Shown: positions 44,292 to 56,812 of the stretch, one piece after another
Numbering within the stretch: position 1 is the stretch's first letter
Layout: each line of letters opens with the position of its first letter
NCBI GenBank assembly: GCA_947685225.1
Contig: CANTUV010000004.1
Span: 17,143,001-17,207,000, forward strand
Direction of reading: 5' to 3'
DNA: 64,000 bases
Source: Garcia nutans
Lineage: Eukaryota > Streptophyta > Magnoliopsida > Malpighiales > Euphorbiaceae
Translations under genes and position numbers: made by a program
The notes under the pieces: generated by a model
What the model was told of the DNA's origin: nothing
What the model saw: the letters and a program-made list of their open reading frames with translations, nothing else
Database searches by the model: none

Positions 44292-46202
44292 TGTGGACCC
44301 TTAATTTTGACCCCAATTTGATATGGTCCTAATTAAAGGATGCCAAAATAAATTTGATCAGACTTTAAAATATTTAAACCTAGTTTATAATTTTTAAAGA
44401 AGTCGATTCGGATTAAAGAGGCATAAATTCAATTATGAAACCCTAAAATCAAGTTGAATCGGCCCAAATTAAAACTTTTTGGTTCATAAGTTAAAAAAGT
44501 CAAGGATAATTCGAGTCAGGCCTACCGGGGATACATAAGCAATTGCTCATGTCGACCTGAAGGAACTAGGTTGACATGAGCATGTCTCATGTCGATCTGG
44601 TAGCCTAGATCGACATGAGGTTGGACTCATGTCAACCTAGGGCAACCAGGTCGACATGGTTTCAATTAGTTTCCTAATTGAACTAAAATTTGTTTTAAGG
44701 ACAGATTAATATTAGGGTTAAGGATTCTGAGTGAGGTTTGCCTATAAATAATAATGTTTTAGAATTTAGAAAGTTGGCAATTAACATTAAAGAGGAACAA
44801 AAATTAACATTAAGAGAGATTAAAGAACAAACAGAGAAGAGCAGCAGCAGCTTTTTTGGAGAACGAAGGAAACAACAAGCATAAATGTCAAGATAACCAA
44901 AGAAGAAGGCAGAGTACATGCTGTCTTCACATTGTTCATCCAGAAATCAATTTTTTTGCTGGAACCAACGACGGAGGTTTGGTCTTTAATCATAAATTAT
45001 TCATACTCACAGTAGCTTCATTTTCTTTGATTAATAAGAACATGCAATAACTTGATCTTAGAACATGCAGTAACTTGATCTTTGAACATGCAGAAAATTG
45101 ATCTTTGTTTTAATAACTTCAATTATTTACTTTAGTTAATACATTAATCAGTTGGTTTTCAAAATTCCACTTGCATGTTTTATAAAAACTAAAAACTTAA
45201 AACCATCCAGTAGCCTAAGTCATTGGTTAAATTATCAAAACCCTAAATCGTTCTTTTGTTTCCAAAACTTTAAAACCCTAAACTATTTTTTCGAAACTTT
45301 AAACCCTAAATTATCCTATTAAAATTTCAAAACCCTAATTATTTTCCAAAATCTTAATTTATTTCCAGAATCAATGTTTCTTCTAAAATGATAAATCAAA
45401 ACCTTAATTTACTTTAAAACTTGTCTCCCAGTGACCCTTTCCCCAAACTATTCTACCAAAGCCACCAAAACCCTAATCCAAATTCTTTTGCCAAAAACAC
45501 CCAAAACCCTAATCTGAGAAAAACCTAATTTATCCCCAAAATGCCAAAACCTCATTTCTCAAACCTCCAACCAGTAAACCTAAAAAACCCTCAAACCCTA
45601 ATTCCAGTTGCCAAACCTAAAAAATCTTAAACCCTAATTCCAATCTTTTAAAATTATAGACCATGTCCTTATTGTCTACTTTTAACTCATTAATGATATA
45701 AACTTTGGTTTTAGTTATTTATTGGATTTGTTATATGTTTTGATGGTTGATTTATTTAATTTCAATTCTTGATTTATTTAATTTATCATGGATGGATATT
45801 TTCATTATTATTATGATTATTATTTGTTTATTTTGGTATTAAAATTGTAAGAGGTATGTTTCCATTAATAGGTACTTCATTAATTAATTTTCATGTAATT
45901 TAAATTGCTTTTATATTTTTGACCAATGTAAAGGACATGTTTCCACCTTTCGGTGGGTGTCCTATTTAGTTTAGACATGGACGATGTAAGGAAATGTTTC
46001 CATCCTCGGATGGGTATCCATTTATTTGCTTTGTCTGGACATGCTTTGATTTTAATATAATGATGCTTTATTTTTATTGTTACATATAGTATGGATAATA
46101 TTATTATATTTAAGAATTTTATAATATTAAGACCTGCAAAGGAGGCCGATTCCAATGAACCGGGCATTGTGGGGGTGCTGAGCCATTTCTCACCCTCCCC
46201 AT
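44292..46202 (+). repeat. 3' LTR of second type B element, truncated
   Basis: Begins TGTGGACCC and carries palindromes (44533-44660) and a TATA box. It stops within the conserved end block at CACCCTCCCCA, where a type A LTR starts. About the last 320 bases are missing and should lie beyond the inserted element. Confidence 0.85.
44743..44750 (+). promoter_or_regulatory. TATA box in type B 3' LTR
   Basis: TATAAATA, same context as 10412-10419. Confidence 0.6.
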
Positions 46203-48256
46203 TGTAGACCCTTAATTTTTTACCAGTACTGTCCAATATATTTTAATTAGTCCAAAATATTTTTGTGTTATCTTGATTAAATAATATTTTTTTTAGTAAT
46301 TAATAAAAATAAAAAATAATAATATGCAAATAAATAAAAATAAAAATAAAAATCGGCGTCAAAAAATTTCATCGCCGAAAAGGTTGGGCGAAATGGCTCG
46401 CAGCCCCACCCCGCAATTTTTTTTTTGCCAATGCTCGCAGCAGCCCGCAGCAGTTTTTTCACCAGCAAAATTTTTCAGCAGCAGTTTTTTTCGCTAGAAA
46501 ATTTTTCCTTCGCAATTTTTTCGAAACAAAATTCTATTTGGATTCGGTTTCCTTTCCTTAATTAATGTTAGTTTCCATAAACAACTAGGATTAATCATCT
46601 AAATTTCCTATAAATAAGACCAAACAACAAAAAAAAGGAGGACAATTGATCGGAGGAAAAACTTTGAAAGGAAATCGGATTTTAAAAATTTTTTCTGGCA
46701 GTGAAATCAATCGGACTTTTTGATAGAAGAATAAGCAACCAAACAATCAATCCTTCAAAGGCAGCCATCTTGCCTTTGTCCTTGTTCATCCATGAAGAAA
46801 TTTTTGGTGGAACAAACAAACGATGGTTTGAATCTATAAATTCTTTTTATTTTCTTACAATAGCTCTATTTCTTTGATTTATAAGATTTTACATACAAAA
46901 CTTTGGTCTTTGAATATATAATAACTTGATCTTTGTTTCCAATAATCTTAAATCATTCCTTCTGTTTCTTTTAAAAATTCAAAAACCCTAAAAATACTTT
47001 TCTGTTGCTTCTAAACCCTAAGAACTCTAAATTTATTTCTTCTATGTCCAAAAGACCTTAATTCTTTACTTTTCTGTTTCTAAAAAACCTTAAACCGTTT
47101 TGCTTATTCCCAAAAGCTTTATAAAACTCTAAACTATTTTCACAAGTCTTAAAACCAAATATATTTTCCAAGACACCAAAAACTCTAAATTGTTTTATTA
47201 ATTCTCAAAACCCTAAACTCTATTCCAAAAGTCAGTAGCCTTATTTTTTAAGCATTAAAAGCTTTAACCCTAATTAATCCTTTTTTCCAAAATCACACAG
47301 TAAGCATTATTCTTTTAAAAATAACATTAGTTTCTTCCAATTTCAAAACCCTATTTTCTAAATTCTAAACCCTAAAATCTTAATTCATTTGTGTATTATG
47401 AGTCAGCGTATTTAACTTTCCTTTTTCCAAAGCCCTAATTTAGTAACTAAAATTCTAAAATCCTATTTTAAGATGCGAACTCTAAATTATATATTTATTG
47501 CTGTATTTAATTTTAGATTTGATTATGTAGTTTATTATATGCTTTGATTTATTTAATTTCAATGCTTGATTTGTTTAATTTATCATGGATGAATGCTTAT
47601 TATATATTTTGATTGATGTTTAATACCTTTGATAATGATTTATTTATTATGAATGGTTAATTACTTTTATCAATTTAATTTTGATTTCCAAATGTTGTAA
47701 GAGGTATGTTTCCACTTTGTGGGTACCTCATTAGTTAAATATCATGTAATTTAAATTGTTTTTATATTTTAGACCAATGTAAAGGACATGTTTCTAGCTT
47801 TTGGTGTGTGTCCTATTAGTTTAGACATGGATGATGAAAGGACATATTTCCATCCTCGGACGGGTGTCCATTTATTTATTTTGCTTGGACATTACTTTGG
47901 TTTTGATATAACGATGCTTTATTTTAATCGTTGCATGTAATATGGATAATATTTTATATTTAAGAATTTTATAATATTAAGACCTGTAAAGGAAGTCGGT
48001 TCCAATGAACTGGGCATTGTGGGGGTGCTGGGCCATTTCTCACATTCCCCACACGTACCCAACTTTCCAAACTCATTAGGGGGTTGGGAATTCCTTAGGA
48101 ATCGAGTCATCCACCCCTCTCTTTTTCCTGGCATGTCCGGGTGGTGACTCCATTTTCTCCAGACTTTGGTCCGTGTTCTCTAAGGCCCGAGCCTAAACTG
48201 TGCCGAAGTTGCAAGAACCATTCCACCGGCAGTGGGGGCGAAAATCCCCGCTCACA
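46203..48256 (+). repeat. 5' LTR of third (type A) Ogre/Tat-like element
   Basis: TGTAGACCCTTAATTTTTTAC to CTCACA, followed by a PBS. Closest to the LTR at 6349-8644. It is inserted in the type B 3' LTR. No 3' LTR partner remains in the window because the element is cut at about 52522. Confidence 0.87.
46609..46616 (+). promoter_or_regulatory. TATA box in type A 5' LTR
   Basis: TATAAATA followed by AGACC, same position as 6671-6678. Confidence 0.6.
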
Positions 48257-48257
48257 G

Positions 48258-48275
48258 TGCCGACTCCACTGGGGA
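48258..48275 (+). other. Primer-binding site, tRNA-Arg type (one mismatch)
   Basis: TGCCGACTCCACTGGGGA, one base after the LTR. Confidence 0.8.
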
Positions 48276-49382
48276 TAAGAGAAGTTGATTCCATTGGTCT
48301 TTATATTATTCTATTCTTTCTTATAATGATATTATCCATTGCATCATATTAGATTGCATCATGTGCGTGAGTTAGGAATCCCGTGTTACCCGTGTTGTGT
48401 TATATAAGGGATACCATACTTTCACTCAAGGTATGGAGATCGAGCATGGCATAACCACTCATAGGCTCATACCATTTGGTATATACTTGCTATGGGAATC
48501 TAAGCCTTTTTACCAAAAGACTAAAGCTCATGTAATTGGCCTAGTTACTTTCCTTAGGTTTTACCCCAAATGCATGTTGTTTGACTATGGTTAATTTATC
48601 TTGGCCTAAATCATGGCTTATTTGGTTTTTTCTTTTTCTAATATGACATAAGTATATTGTAAGCTTAAAATAAATTTTTCTTTAAATTCCAAAAGACCAA
48701 AGCTATTTTCAAAATTTTTCAAGATGGTCTTTGGACATAAGACTTTTCTAAAAATAAATCAAAAATTCTTTTGCTCATGGCCCAAATATGTTTTTTCTAA
48801 AATCTTTTACAATGGGCTTAGAAACAAAATTATTTTCACCCAACCTTTTCTTACAAAGAGCTTGGAAAAATATTTAGGTCAATTACGAAATACCAAAAAT
48901 CAATTGTGAGCCTAGTTTATACTAACAATAATTAATCATGGGCTTGTTTTTGGCATGAATCATTAGTTACTTTTTCAAGTGAGAAATCTACTTATAATAA
49001 ACCTCTTAATTTAGTTTTAATCCAATATAGCATAAAAGCTACTTTAGTTGGTTAAATTGATTAAAACCTAATTAATGGGAATTATTATAAACTGATTTCC
49101 ATTTTTGAAAATATAACTATTGGTTGAAACGTCCGAGGGAAATATTCGAAAACAAGATACCCCATGTTGGTATTTTGTTAATCATATACCTAGAAAAAGA
49201 GACTCGCCATTCGTGCGTGGATGTTATAAGGTTGGAAGGAACGTCCTATTTGTCCTTGTTTGTTAATTGTTCGTACATACATACATACATTATCATCACA
49301 TATCCTTGATCCTCTCTGGCTCATAGACCTAGAGTACGACAATTCAAGAGCATACAACAACACCATCTACAACATTTCAAGG
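48276..49382 (+). other. Leader of third type A element
   Basis: Collinear with 34506-35670, with small deletions (for example near 48785). It contains the same short frame (ending 48594). Confidence 0.8.
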
Positions 49383-50107
49383 ATGGATGCAAACCAGCTA
49401 AGGGACGTAGTTGATGAAGTTGTCAAAGCTAGGATGGCCGAGCTACAAGATCAATTGGTTGAAATTATGAGGACCCAGTTGATTCAAATTCTAGAGATCA
49501 TCAACAATGATAGTGAGGCATCTTCCATTGACATAAGAAAGAAAGAAAAGGCAATATTAACAAGGAACATGTCTACTAATAGAGATCGAATGAAAAATGA
49601 AAGATCAATCTCTATTCTACAAGACCAACCAAACCATGTGCTATCTAAGTTGAGCAATAAGAGCGGCTATCAGTCTAGTGGGCAAAGTCAAAGGGAAAGA
49701 GGAGGTGTTGAGAAAAATGCAACAACTAAGCCAACAAAGAAGTGTAAATTTTCAAACTTGGGGGAGCCTTTGTCAAAGATGTTAGAAAATTTAATAAAGA
49801 TGGATTTGCTACAACCATTGACACCTCGGCCTCTACATAAGCCTCTACCACCAAATTTTGAAGTCAAGGTCTTCTGTCAATTCCATCAAATGCAAGGCAT
49901 GAGACAGATAAATGTGTTCACTTAAGGCACAAAATCCAAGATTTGATTGACAGTGGAAAGCTGCCTAAGCTTGATAAGCCCAATACTAAGAATGATCCTT
50001 TGCCTAAATTTGGAAGGGCGCCACCGCTTCCAAACTTCATGAAGAGTTTTATCTTGTCATCTTGTCATGATATGGAAAGAGAAGCTAATAAGATGATGTG
50101 CTACTAA
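49383..50107 (+). pseudogene. gag: gag remnant lacking its core, third type A element
   Basis: Starts MDANQLRDVVDEVVKARMAE, aligned with MEPEQIQRMVDEALNAKMEE of the open gag. About 250 residues, including the whole capsid core, are missing. The sequence then resumes at the basic linker (SGYQSSGQSQRERG) and the TPRPLHKPLPPNF segment. A one-base loss in the zinc-knuckle (after FCQFHQM) shifts the frame. Homology goes on in the new frame to a TAA at 50105-50107. It could not make a particle protein. The N-terminal part is more divergent from types A and C than expected for a simple copy. Confidence 0.85.
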
Positions 50108-50788
50108 GCAAGCTTGGGCTAATTATGGATGATGAAGCAATGGCCCTTGATGATGGAAAAAATCCTTGCCCTTGAGATGTCTAAATAAATGAAGTATCTT
50201 CGGCTCCAACTCAACGAACTTCCCTTAGCTTAGAGTGTTGCTCTATTTATTTTGCTTTCTTTAATATTTAATTGGAACAATCTTATTTTTCAAATTATGT
50301 TTGTTTGAATAAATTACTTTCATCAAAATTTTGTTGGTCTTTGTTCATTTTGGTGCTCAACCAATGAGGAATCTAGCTTGATAATTCATGAATTAATATA
50401 TCTATGCATCATGACTTGAATGACTTTACTAGGTAAGGGAATTGCTCTATAGCATTGAGTTGTGTATGCTTACTTAGAGAGGGCTCCTGCATAATTATCT
50501 TTGTCTAGGTCCTAGTCAGTCTTAGAACAAGCTTTGAGAAACTTTCAAGTGAAATTGAACACTGCTTATTTAAGAGAGAAATGATCTAGGCATTGTTTGG
50601 ATAGCCAACAACTAGTATCCACCCTATTAAATATCAATCCCTAGTTGTCCCGTTAAGCCTTCATAAAATTTTAGCTTTCTTTTCATTGGCTTACAAACCC
50701 CAATAACCTACCCTGAGCTGTTGTGATACTTTTGTCAAGTCTTATGATCACTAAGATGAAGAGGCAAGAAGATCAAAGAAAGAAATGA

Positions 50789-51030
50789 ATACCATGAAGA
50801 TAGTTGAAGTTCTCAAGACCATGAAGATAGTTGAAGTTCTCAAGACCATGAAGATAGTTGAAGTTCTCAAGACCATAAGGGTAGTTGATGTTTTCAAGAC
50901 CATGAAGATAGTTGAAGTTCTCAAGACCATGAAGATAGTTGAAGTTCTCAAGACCATAAGGATAGTTGATGTTTTCAATACCATAAGGGTAGCTGAAGTT
51001 TTAAAGACCATAAGGGTAGTTGAAGTTCAC
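50789..51030 (+). repeat. 27-base minisatellite, about 9 units
   Basis: ACCATGAAGATAGTTGAAG plus TTCTCAAG units, the longest version in the window. It keeps an open frame (50785-51159) repeating KTMKIVEVL and ending in a segment (PLIHYWKPKLVQTRQLF) also readable at 3236-3445. Confidence 0.88.
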
Positions 51031-51164
51031 CTAATATCTCCAATCTATCAAGATAACATCAGAGTAACAAATGATTTATCCCTGTTAAAGGAGATTTATG
51101 TCACCCCACTCATCCATTATTGGAAGCCCAAATTAGTACAGACAAGACAACTCTTTTAGAGCTA

Positions 51165-51290
51165 GAACAAAAAAAAAACAAACAAACAAACCAAACAAAA
51201 AAAAAAGAGAAGAAAAGAAAGCAAAAAAAGACAAAAGAAAAGAAAAAGAAAAGAAAAAAAGAGAAAAGAAAAAAGAAAAGAAAACCCAAA
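51165..51290 (+). repeat. A/G-rich (purine) tract
   Basis: Long run of AAAGAAAAG-type sequence after the minisatellite, as in the sister copies. Confidence 0.75.
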
Positions 51291-52525
51291 ATGGTTCAAA
51301 AAGCCAACTGAGTTCTCTTTTACCTAAGACAACAAAAGGCTTCCATTTGGTTTATAAGGACGGTTTGACTTGAATTGGTCCAACCCAACTAAAGATTCGA
51401 TCAAATCAAAGAAAAAGAAGAAAGACCATTCAGTTCTGGAAAGTTCTGTACTTGACAGTCCTACAAGAAAGAAGGACAAAAATAATAAAATGCTCAAAGA
51501 AAGGGAGGAGTAAGAAAAATAAAAAGAAAGAAAAGGGAGAAGAAGAAAAGAAACGAATTTGGGTACCAAACTTTATGCAAAGAAACAAAGATTGTCCTAA
51601 TCAAGATCCAGATTAATGCCAAGAAGATAGAAGGAATTTGGAGTCTAGAAAGATTGCTCCCAACTGTCTAAAGTTCCAATATGAAATTTGCAGTGTGAGG
51701 GTTTGTCCATTGTGTCACACCAGCTCCAATCTCAAAATGGCCTTCACTTAAACCCGTGTCCCTTATAGACCCCATTTCAAGCCTATCAAAGACCTGTTGA
51801 TCTCTCTTGGTAGGTATAGTCTATTAGTGGAGATAGTTTAAATAAGCATGCATATGAGATAGACAATATTTAAACTCAATGAGACCTTTGGCCAAGTAAT
51901 GTGTATGTGCCAATCTGAAGTGCAACAATTCTTGCTTAAATTGAAATAATTCTCGATTTTAGTACGGCAACTAGGGTTGTCATGTTATAGATATGCTAAT
52001 TTGGAAAAATCAATTCCTGAGGTACATTGACATTGATTTGGCAAAGCCAACATTAGATTTCAAAATCAAAATTCAAAAAATAAAAAAAGAAAAAGTTTTG
52101 TCATATAAAGCCTTCAAGTTAAGAGAAATATGTTGAACCTCCAAAGGACACATTGGGCAAAGGAAATGATTATTGGCAAGGCATGAAGAAGCTATCAACT
52201 GACATGCTAAAACATTGTTCGAAATAGATGAATCCCTGACTCTGCTGGTTGGGGCCTCCATTATTCATGTTTTCAATATCTCAAAGATAAAAGTCATAAA
52301 TGGCAAGCATGCTTTTATTCCAATGCAAGACCTGAATGAGTATATGAAAGGAACAAATGAGAACACTTCTGCTGAACACCTCGGTCTATGAGTCGATGGA
52401 ACAACTATAAGTATCATTCATGCATATCATGCATACATGAGCATATCACATCGCACTTTCTTGTCTTGTGTTGTCTATTCCTTGTCAAAATGAACAGCAA
52501 ACACCCTGCAAAGTAAAGTATCGAT

Positions 52526-55500
52526 TATTGGCTATCTCGACATGGAGCTGTGGTGGATTGTAAAAAGAAAATTGTTTCTTTGAGAACGGGTGATGGTAGA
52601 GAGGTGATAGTATCTAATGAGCAGGAGCAGCTAGCCTCCTTATTTGTTTCAGCTGTTGCAGCTAGGAGATTGATTAGAAAGGGGTGTGAAGCCTATCTTG
52701 CTCATGTGGTGGATACTAGAGTGAAGGGTTCTCCCATTGATAGTATTGCCACAGTTGCAGATTTCCCTGATGTTTTTCCAAAGGAGTTGCCAGGATTGCT
52801 TCCTGAGAGAGAGGTGGAGTTCGGTATTGAATTGTTGCCTGGTACCACTCCTATCTCTATTACTCCTTATAGAATGGCACCAGCAGAATTGAGGGAATTG
52901 AAAGTGCAATTACAGGAGTTGTTGGACAAAGGATTCATTCGCCCCAGTGTTTCTCCTTGGGGAGCTCCTGTGCTATTTGTGAAAAAGAAAGATGGTACTA
53001 TGAGGTTGTGTATCGATTATAGGCAATTGAACAAGGTGACTATTAAAAATAAATATCCTTTGCCTAGAATCGATGATCTCTTTGATCAATTGAAGGGTGC
53101 AGCTGTGTTTTCTAAAATTGATCTGAGATCAGGGTACCATCAGCTGAGAGTCAGAGCTGAAGATGTTCCTAAGACTGCCTTTCGGACCAGGTATGGGCAT
53201 TATGAATTTTTAGTTATGCCTTTTGGTCTGACGAATGCACCTGCAGCTTTTATGGATTTGATGAATAGGGTGTTTAGGCCCTATCTGGATCAGTTTGTAG
53301 TGGTCTTCATCGATCATATTCTAGTGTATTCAAGGAATGAAGAGGAACATGATTTGCATCTGCGGATTGTATTGCAGATTTTGAGAGGGAAGCAGTTATT
53401 TGCCAAATTATCGAAGTGTGAGTTTTGGTTGGATCAAGTAGCTTTTCTCGGACATATTGTTTCTGCAGAAGGCATTAGAGTTGATCCGAGTAAAGTTTAA
53501 GCCATTTTAAATTGGAGTCCACCCAAGTCTGTGACAGAGATTAGAAGTTTTCTGGGTTTGGCAGGCTATTACCGACGGTTTGTGAAAGGGTTTTCTTTGA
53601 TAGCTACTCCACTCACCAGATTGCTTCGTAAGGGAGTGAGGTTTTTGTGGACAGATCAGTGTCAGGCGAGCTTTGAGCAGTTGAGAGAAATGTTAACTCA
53701 AGCGCCTGTTCTTACTTTACCTGTTGAAGGCAAACCATATGTGATCTACAGTGATGCTTCACATAGAGGTTTGGGGTGTGTATTGATGCAAGAAGGGAAA
53801 GTTATAGATTATGCATCTCGACAGTTGAAACCGCATGAGCTTAACTATCCGACCCATGATTTGGAATTGGCTGCCATTGTGTTTGCATTGAAGATTTGGC
53901 GCCACTATCTGTTTGGGGAGAAATGTTTCATTTATACTGATCACAAGAGTTTGAAGTATTTGGGTGTCCAGAAAGAACTCAATCTTCGTCAGAGGAGATG
54001 GTTAGAATTGATTAAAGACTACGACTGCTTGATTGACTATCATCCAGGTAAAGCAAATGTTGTTGCTGATGCCTTGAGTCGGAAGTCTTTAGCTGGTTTA
54101 ACAGTTTACTCGCTCTCGTTGCTTGTTGAGTTGAGAGCATTGTGTGCTAGTTTTGTACCTTGTGTTGATGGTGCATTATTGGCACAGTTGCAATTGAAGC
54201 CGGTTTTGTTAGATCAGATCAAAGAAGCTCAGTTGGCCGATAAGAAGATACAAAAGATTGTTTCGGATTGTCAGAATGGAAAGGGTAGAGATTTTATTGT
54301 GAAGAGTGATGGAAGTCTCTGGTTCAAGAGCAGATTGTGTGTACCCGATGATGCTGATTTGAAAAGGGTTATTTTGGAAGAAGCTCATCAGTCGATGTTT
54401 GCTATGCATCCGGGTAATACAAAGATGTATCATGATTTGAGACAGCATTATTGGTGTATTGGGTTGAAGAGAGACATTGCTGAGTTTGTATCGAAATGTC
54501 TCACTTGTCAGAAGGTTAAAGCAGAGCATCAAGTTCCAACCGGGTTGCTTCAACCGTTGTCAGTGCCAGAATGGAAGTGGGAAAGAGTGACAATGGACTT
54601 TGTGTCTGGGTTGCCATTGACACAAAGGAAACATGATGCCATATGGGTGATTGTGGATAGATTGACTAAGACAGCTCATTTCCTTCCGGTGCGGATGGAT
54701 TACTCTTTGGAGAGGTTGGCTGAGCTGTATATCTATGAGATTGTGAAGTTGCATGGTGTGCCAACTTCTTTAGTGTCTGATCGAGATCCCAGGTTTACTT
54801 CAAGATTTTGGAAGAGTTTGCATAGTGCTTTGGGTTCTCGACTGCACTTCAGCACTGCTTTTCATCCACAGACAGATGGACAGTCAGAGAGGGTGATACA
54901 GATTCTTGAAGATATGTTGAGAAGCTGTGTCATCGATTTCTCTGGAAGTTGGGATAGGTTTTTACCTCTTGTGGAGTTTGCTTACAACAACAGTCACCAA
55001 TCTAGCATTGGTATGGCACCATTTGAAGCATTGTATGGTAGACGGTGCAGGACACCTCTTTGTTGGAGTGAACTTGGTGAAGGTAAACTAATTGGGCCTG
55101 ATTTGATTCAAGAAACTGAAGAAAAAGTAAAGTTGATTCGAGGCAGGTTAAAAGCAGCTTCAGACCGATAGAAGTCTTATGCAGATCTAAAGAGGAGAGA
55201 TATAGAGTTTGATGTGGGAGATAAGGTATTTTTGAAAGTATCTCCTTGGAAGAAGATTTTGAGGTTCGGTCGGAAAGGAAAATTGAGTCCTCATTTCATT
55301 GGGCCGTATGAAGTGTTAGAAAGAGTTGGACCAGTGGCGTATCGACTTGCTTTGCCATCTGAGTTGGATCGTATTCATAACGTATTTCATGTTTCTATGT
55401 TGAGGAGGTATAGGTCGGATCCATCTCATGTGTTGCCGATTGAGTCAATTGAAGTAAATCCTGATCTGACATTTGAAGAGGAACCAGTTGCTATTTTGGC

Positions 55501-55621
55501 ACGTGATGTGAAAGAGTTGAGAAACAAGAGAGTGTCACTTGTGAAGATTTTGTGGAAGAATCATGGAAAAGAAGAAGCAACTTGGGAAAGTGAACAATCC
55601 ATGCCAGAGCAATATCCGTAA
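52526..55621 (+). pseudogene. pol: Tekay-type (chromovirus) pol, 5'-truncated, with two stops
   Basis: A single frame from the end of the aspartic protease (WLSRHGAVVDCKKK) through RT, RNase H, integrase and chromodomain. RT has LPRIDDLFDQLKGA, FSKIDLRSGYHQ and MPFGLTNAPAAF, but its FIDD motif is FIDH (codon 53315-53317), losing a catalytic Asp. RNase H keeps YSDAS and YTDHKSL. Integrase has the HHCC zinc finger (EEAHQSMFAMHPG...CLTCQKVK) and the catalytic D, D and E (MDFVSGLP, SDRDPRFTS, TDGQSERV). The chromodomain-like end is VKILWKNHGKEEATWE. Stops: TAA at 53498-53500 and TAG at 55169-55171; otherwise no frameshift. gag and most of protease are absent: the 5' end is a junction with Ogre-like sequence at about 52522. 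Confidence 0.95.
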
Positions 55622-55669
55622 TTGTTTCAGATTTGATATCAGGTAATTTCGAGGATGAAATTTCTTTTT

Positions 55670-55682
55670 AGAGGGGGAGAAT
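55670..55682 (+). other. Polypurine tract, Tekay element
   Basis: AGAGGGGGAGAAT directly before TGTAATATCC, preceded by GAGGATGAAATT, the same arrangement as in the coding-free element (minus strand, 19155-19170). Confidence 0.9.
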
Positions 55683-56578
55683 TGTAATATCCTCATGTAT
55701 GCCCTAGAAGTCTTGGTTATATTGTTGTTGTTGTTATTGTTATAAATTGGATTGAATGTATATGATGTGTTAAGAAAAGAAATTGGGAGGAGAATGCTTG
55801 TGTATATGTGTTTTGGAAAGAAAATAGGGTTTAGAGAGAATGGTATATGTTGTGTATATGATGATATATATAACATATAAAATGGTCAAAGGGAGAGAGT
55901 CAATGCAAGAGGAGATTTTTATATGGCATGTGAAATTACTTAATTGGGTTTATAAGAGACAAAAGCTAAGTTAAATGATGAGGGGTATTTGAGTAATTGC
56001 TTGAAGTGGAATGCATGGTGGAGATTAAAAGAAGAAAAGGTGTTTGACTTGTGCATTTTCTTCTTTCTTTCTTGAAGAGGCCGGCCATTGAAGAGAAGAG
56101 AGAGCAAGAGAGGTATTCATGGTGCTAGAAGCAAATTGAAGAAGCAATCAAAGGATTTGACAAGAGAATTGTGGAATTTCTTCATCTTAGGTAAGAAATC
56201 TCTTGAATTCCTTTGGTAATTTTGAGGTTATGTCTATATTGAATTGTGATTTGTTGATGTGATGATTTGGTGTGTTTGATATGTGTTTACAAGTGTTAAA
56301 GTTGATTGTTAGTTAAAAGATTGAATTGAGGTTGGTTTGGTTGTAAGTTTAAATGGATTTTGATAGTGGAAGTTCAAGTGTAAAGTTGGTTTTAGGGTTT
56401 GAGATGGTATGTGTTTAAATGTTTTGGTTGATGTGTTTTAATAAGGAATATTGTGTTAAACATGTAGAATTTGTGTTTAGAACATTGATTCCATTCATTT
56501 GAAACATGTTATATGGTGTTTGATGAGTTTGAGTGCAATTGGAGGAGAGTTGTGCATATTAGGGTTTGTGTTTTGGGA

Positions 56579-56812
56579 GACACGGCCAAAAGCAATGTGA
56601 GACACGGCCAAGCCAAGAAATTTTGGGCATGTTGGATTAGTTTTTGGGTGACATGGCCGTGTTCCCAAGCCGTGTTAGCTACTGTGAGTTTTGGTTTAAG
56701 AGACACGGCCACAAGCTTGGCCGTGTCCCTTGCCCGTGTTGCTTACTGTCCAAGTGGGTTGAGTGACACGGCCACAAGCTTGGCCGTGTCCCTCAAGTGG
56801 GCTGCCCGTGTC
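56579..56812 (+). repeat. ACACGGCC palindrome array in Tekay LTR
   Basis: Several hairpins with ACACGGCC/GGCCGTGT arms around ACAAGCTT, fewer than in the coding-free element. Confidence 0.82.

Larger units (their letters stand above)
50108..52522 (+). other. Non-coding internal region, third type A element, cut at right
   Basis: Collinear with 2616-4800 and 37069-39250. It ends within the 'GAACAGCAAACAC...AAGTAAAG' stretch, which in other copies continues towards the 3' arrays and PPT but here joins Tekay pol. Confidence 0.82.
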
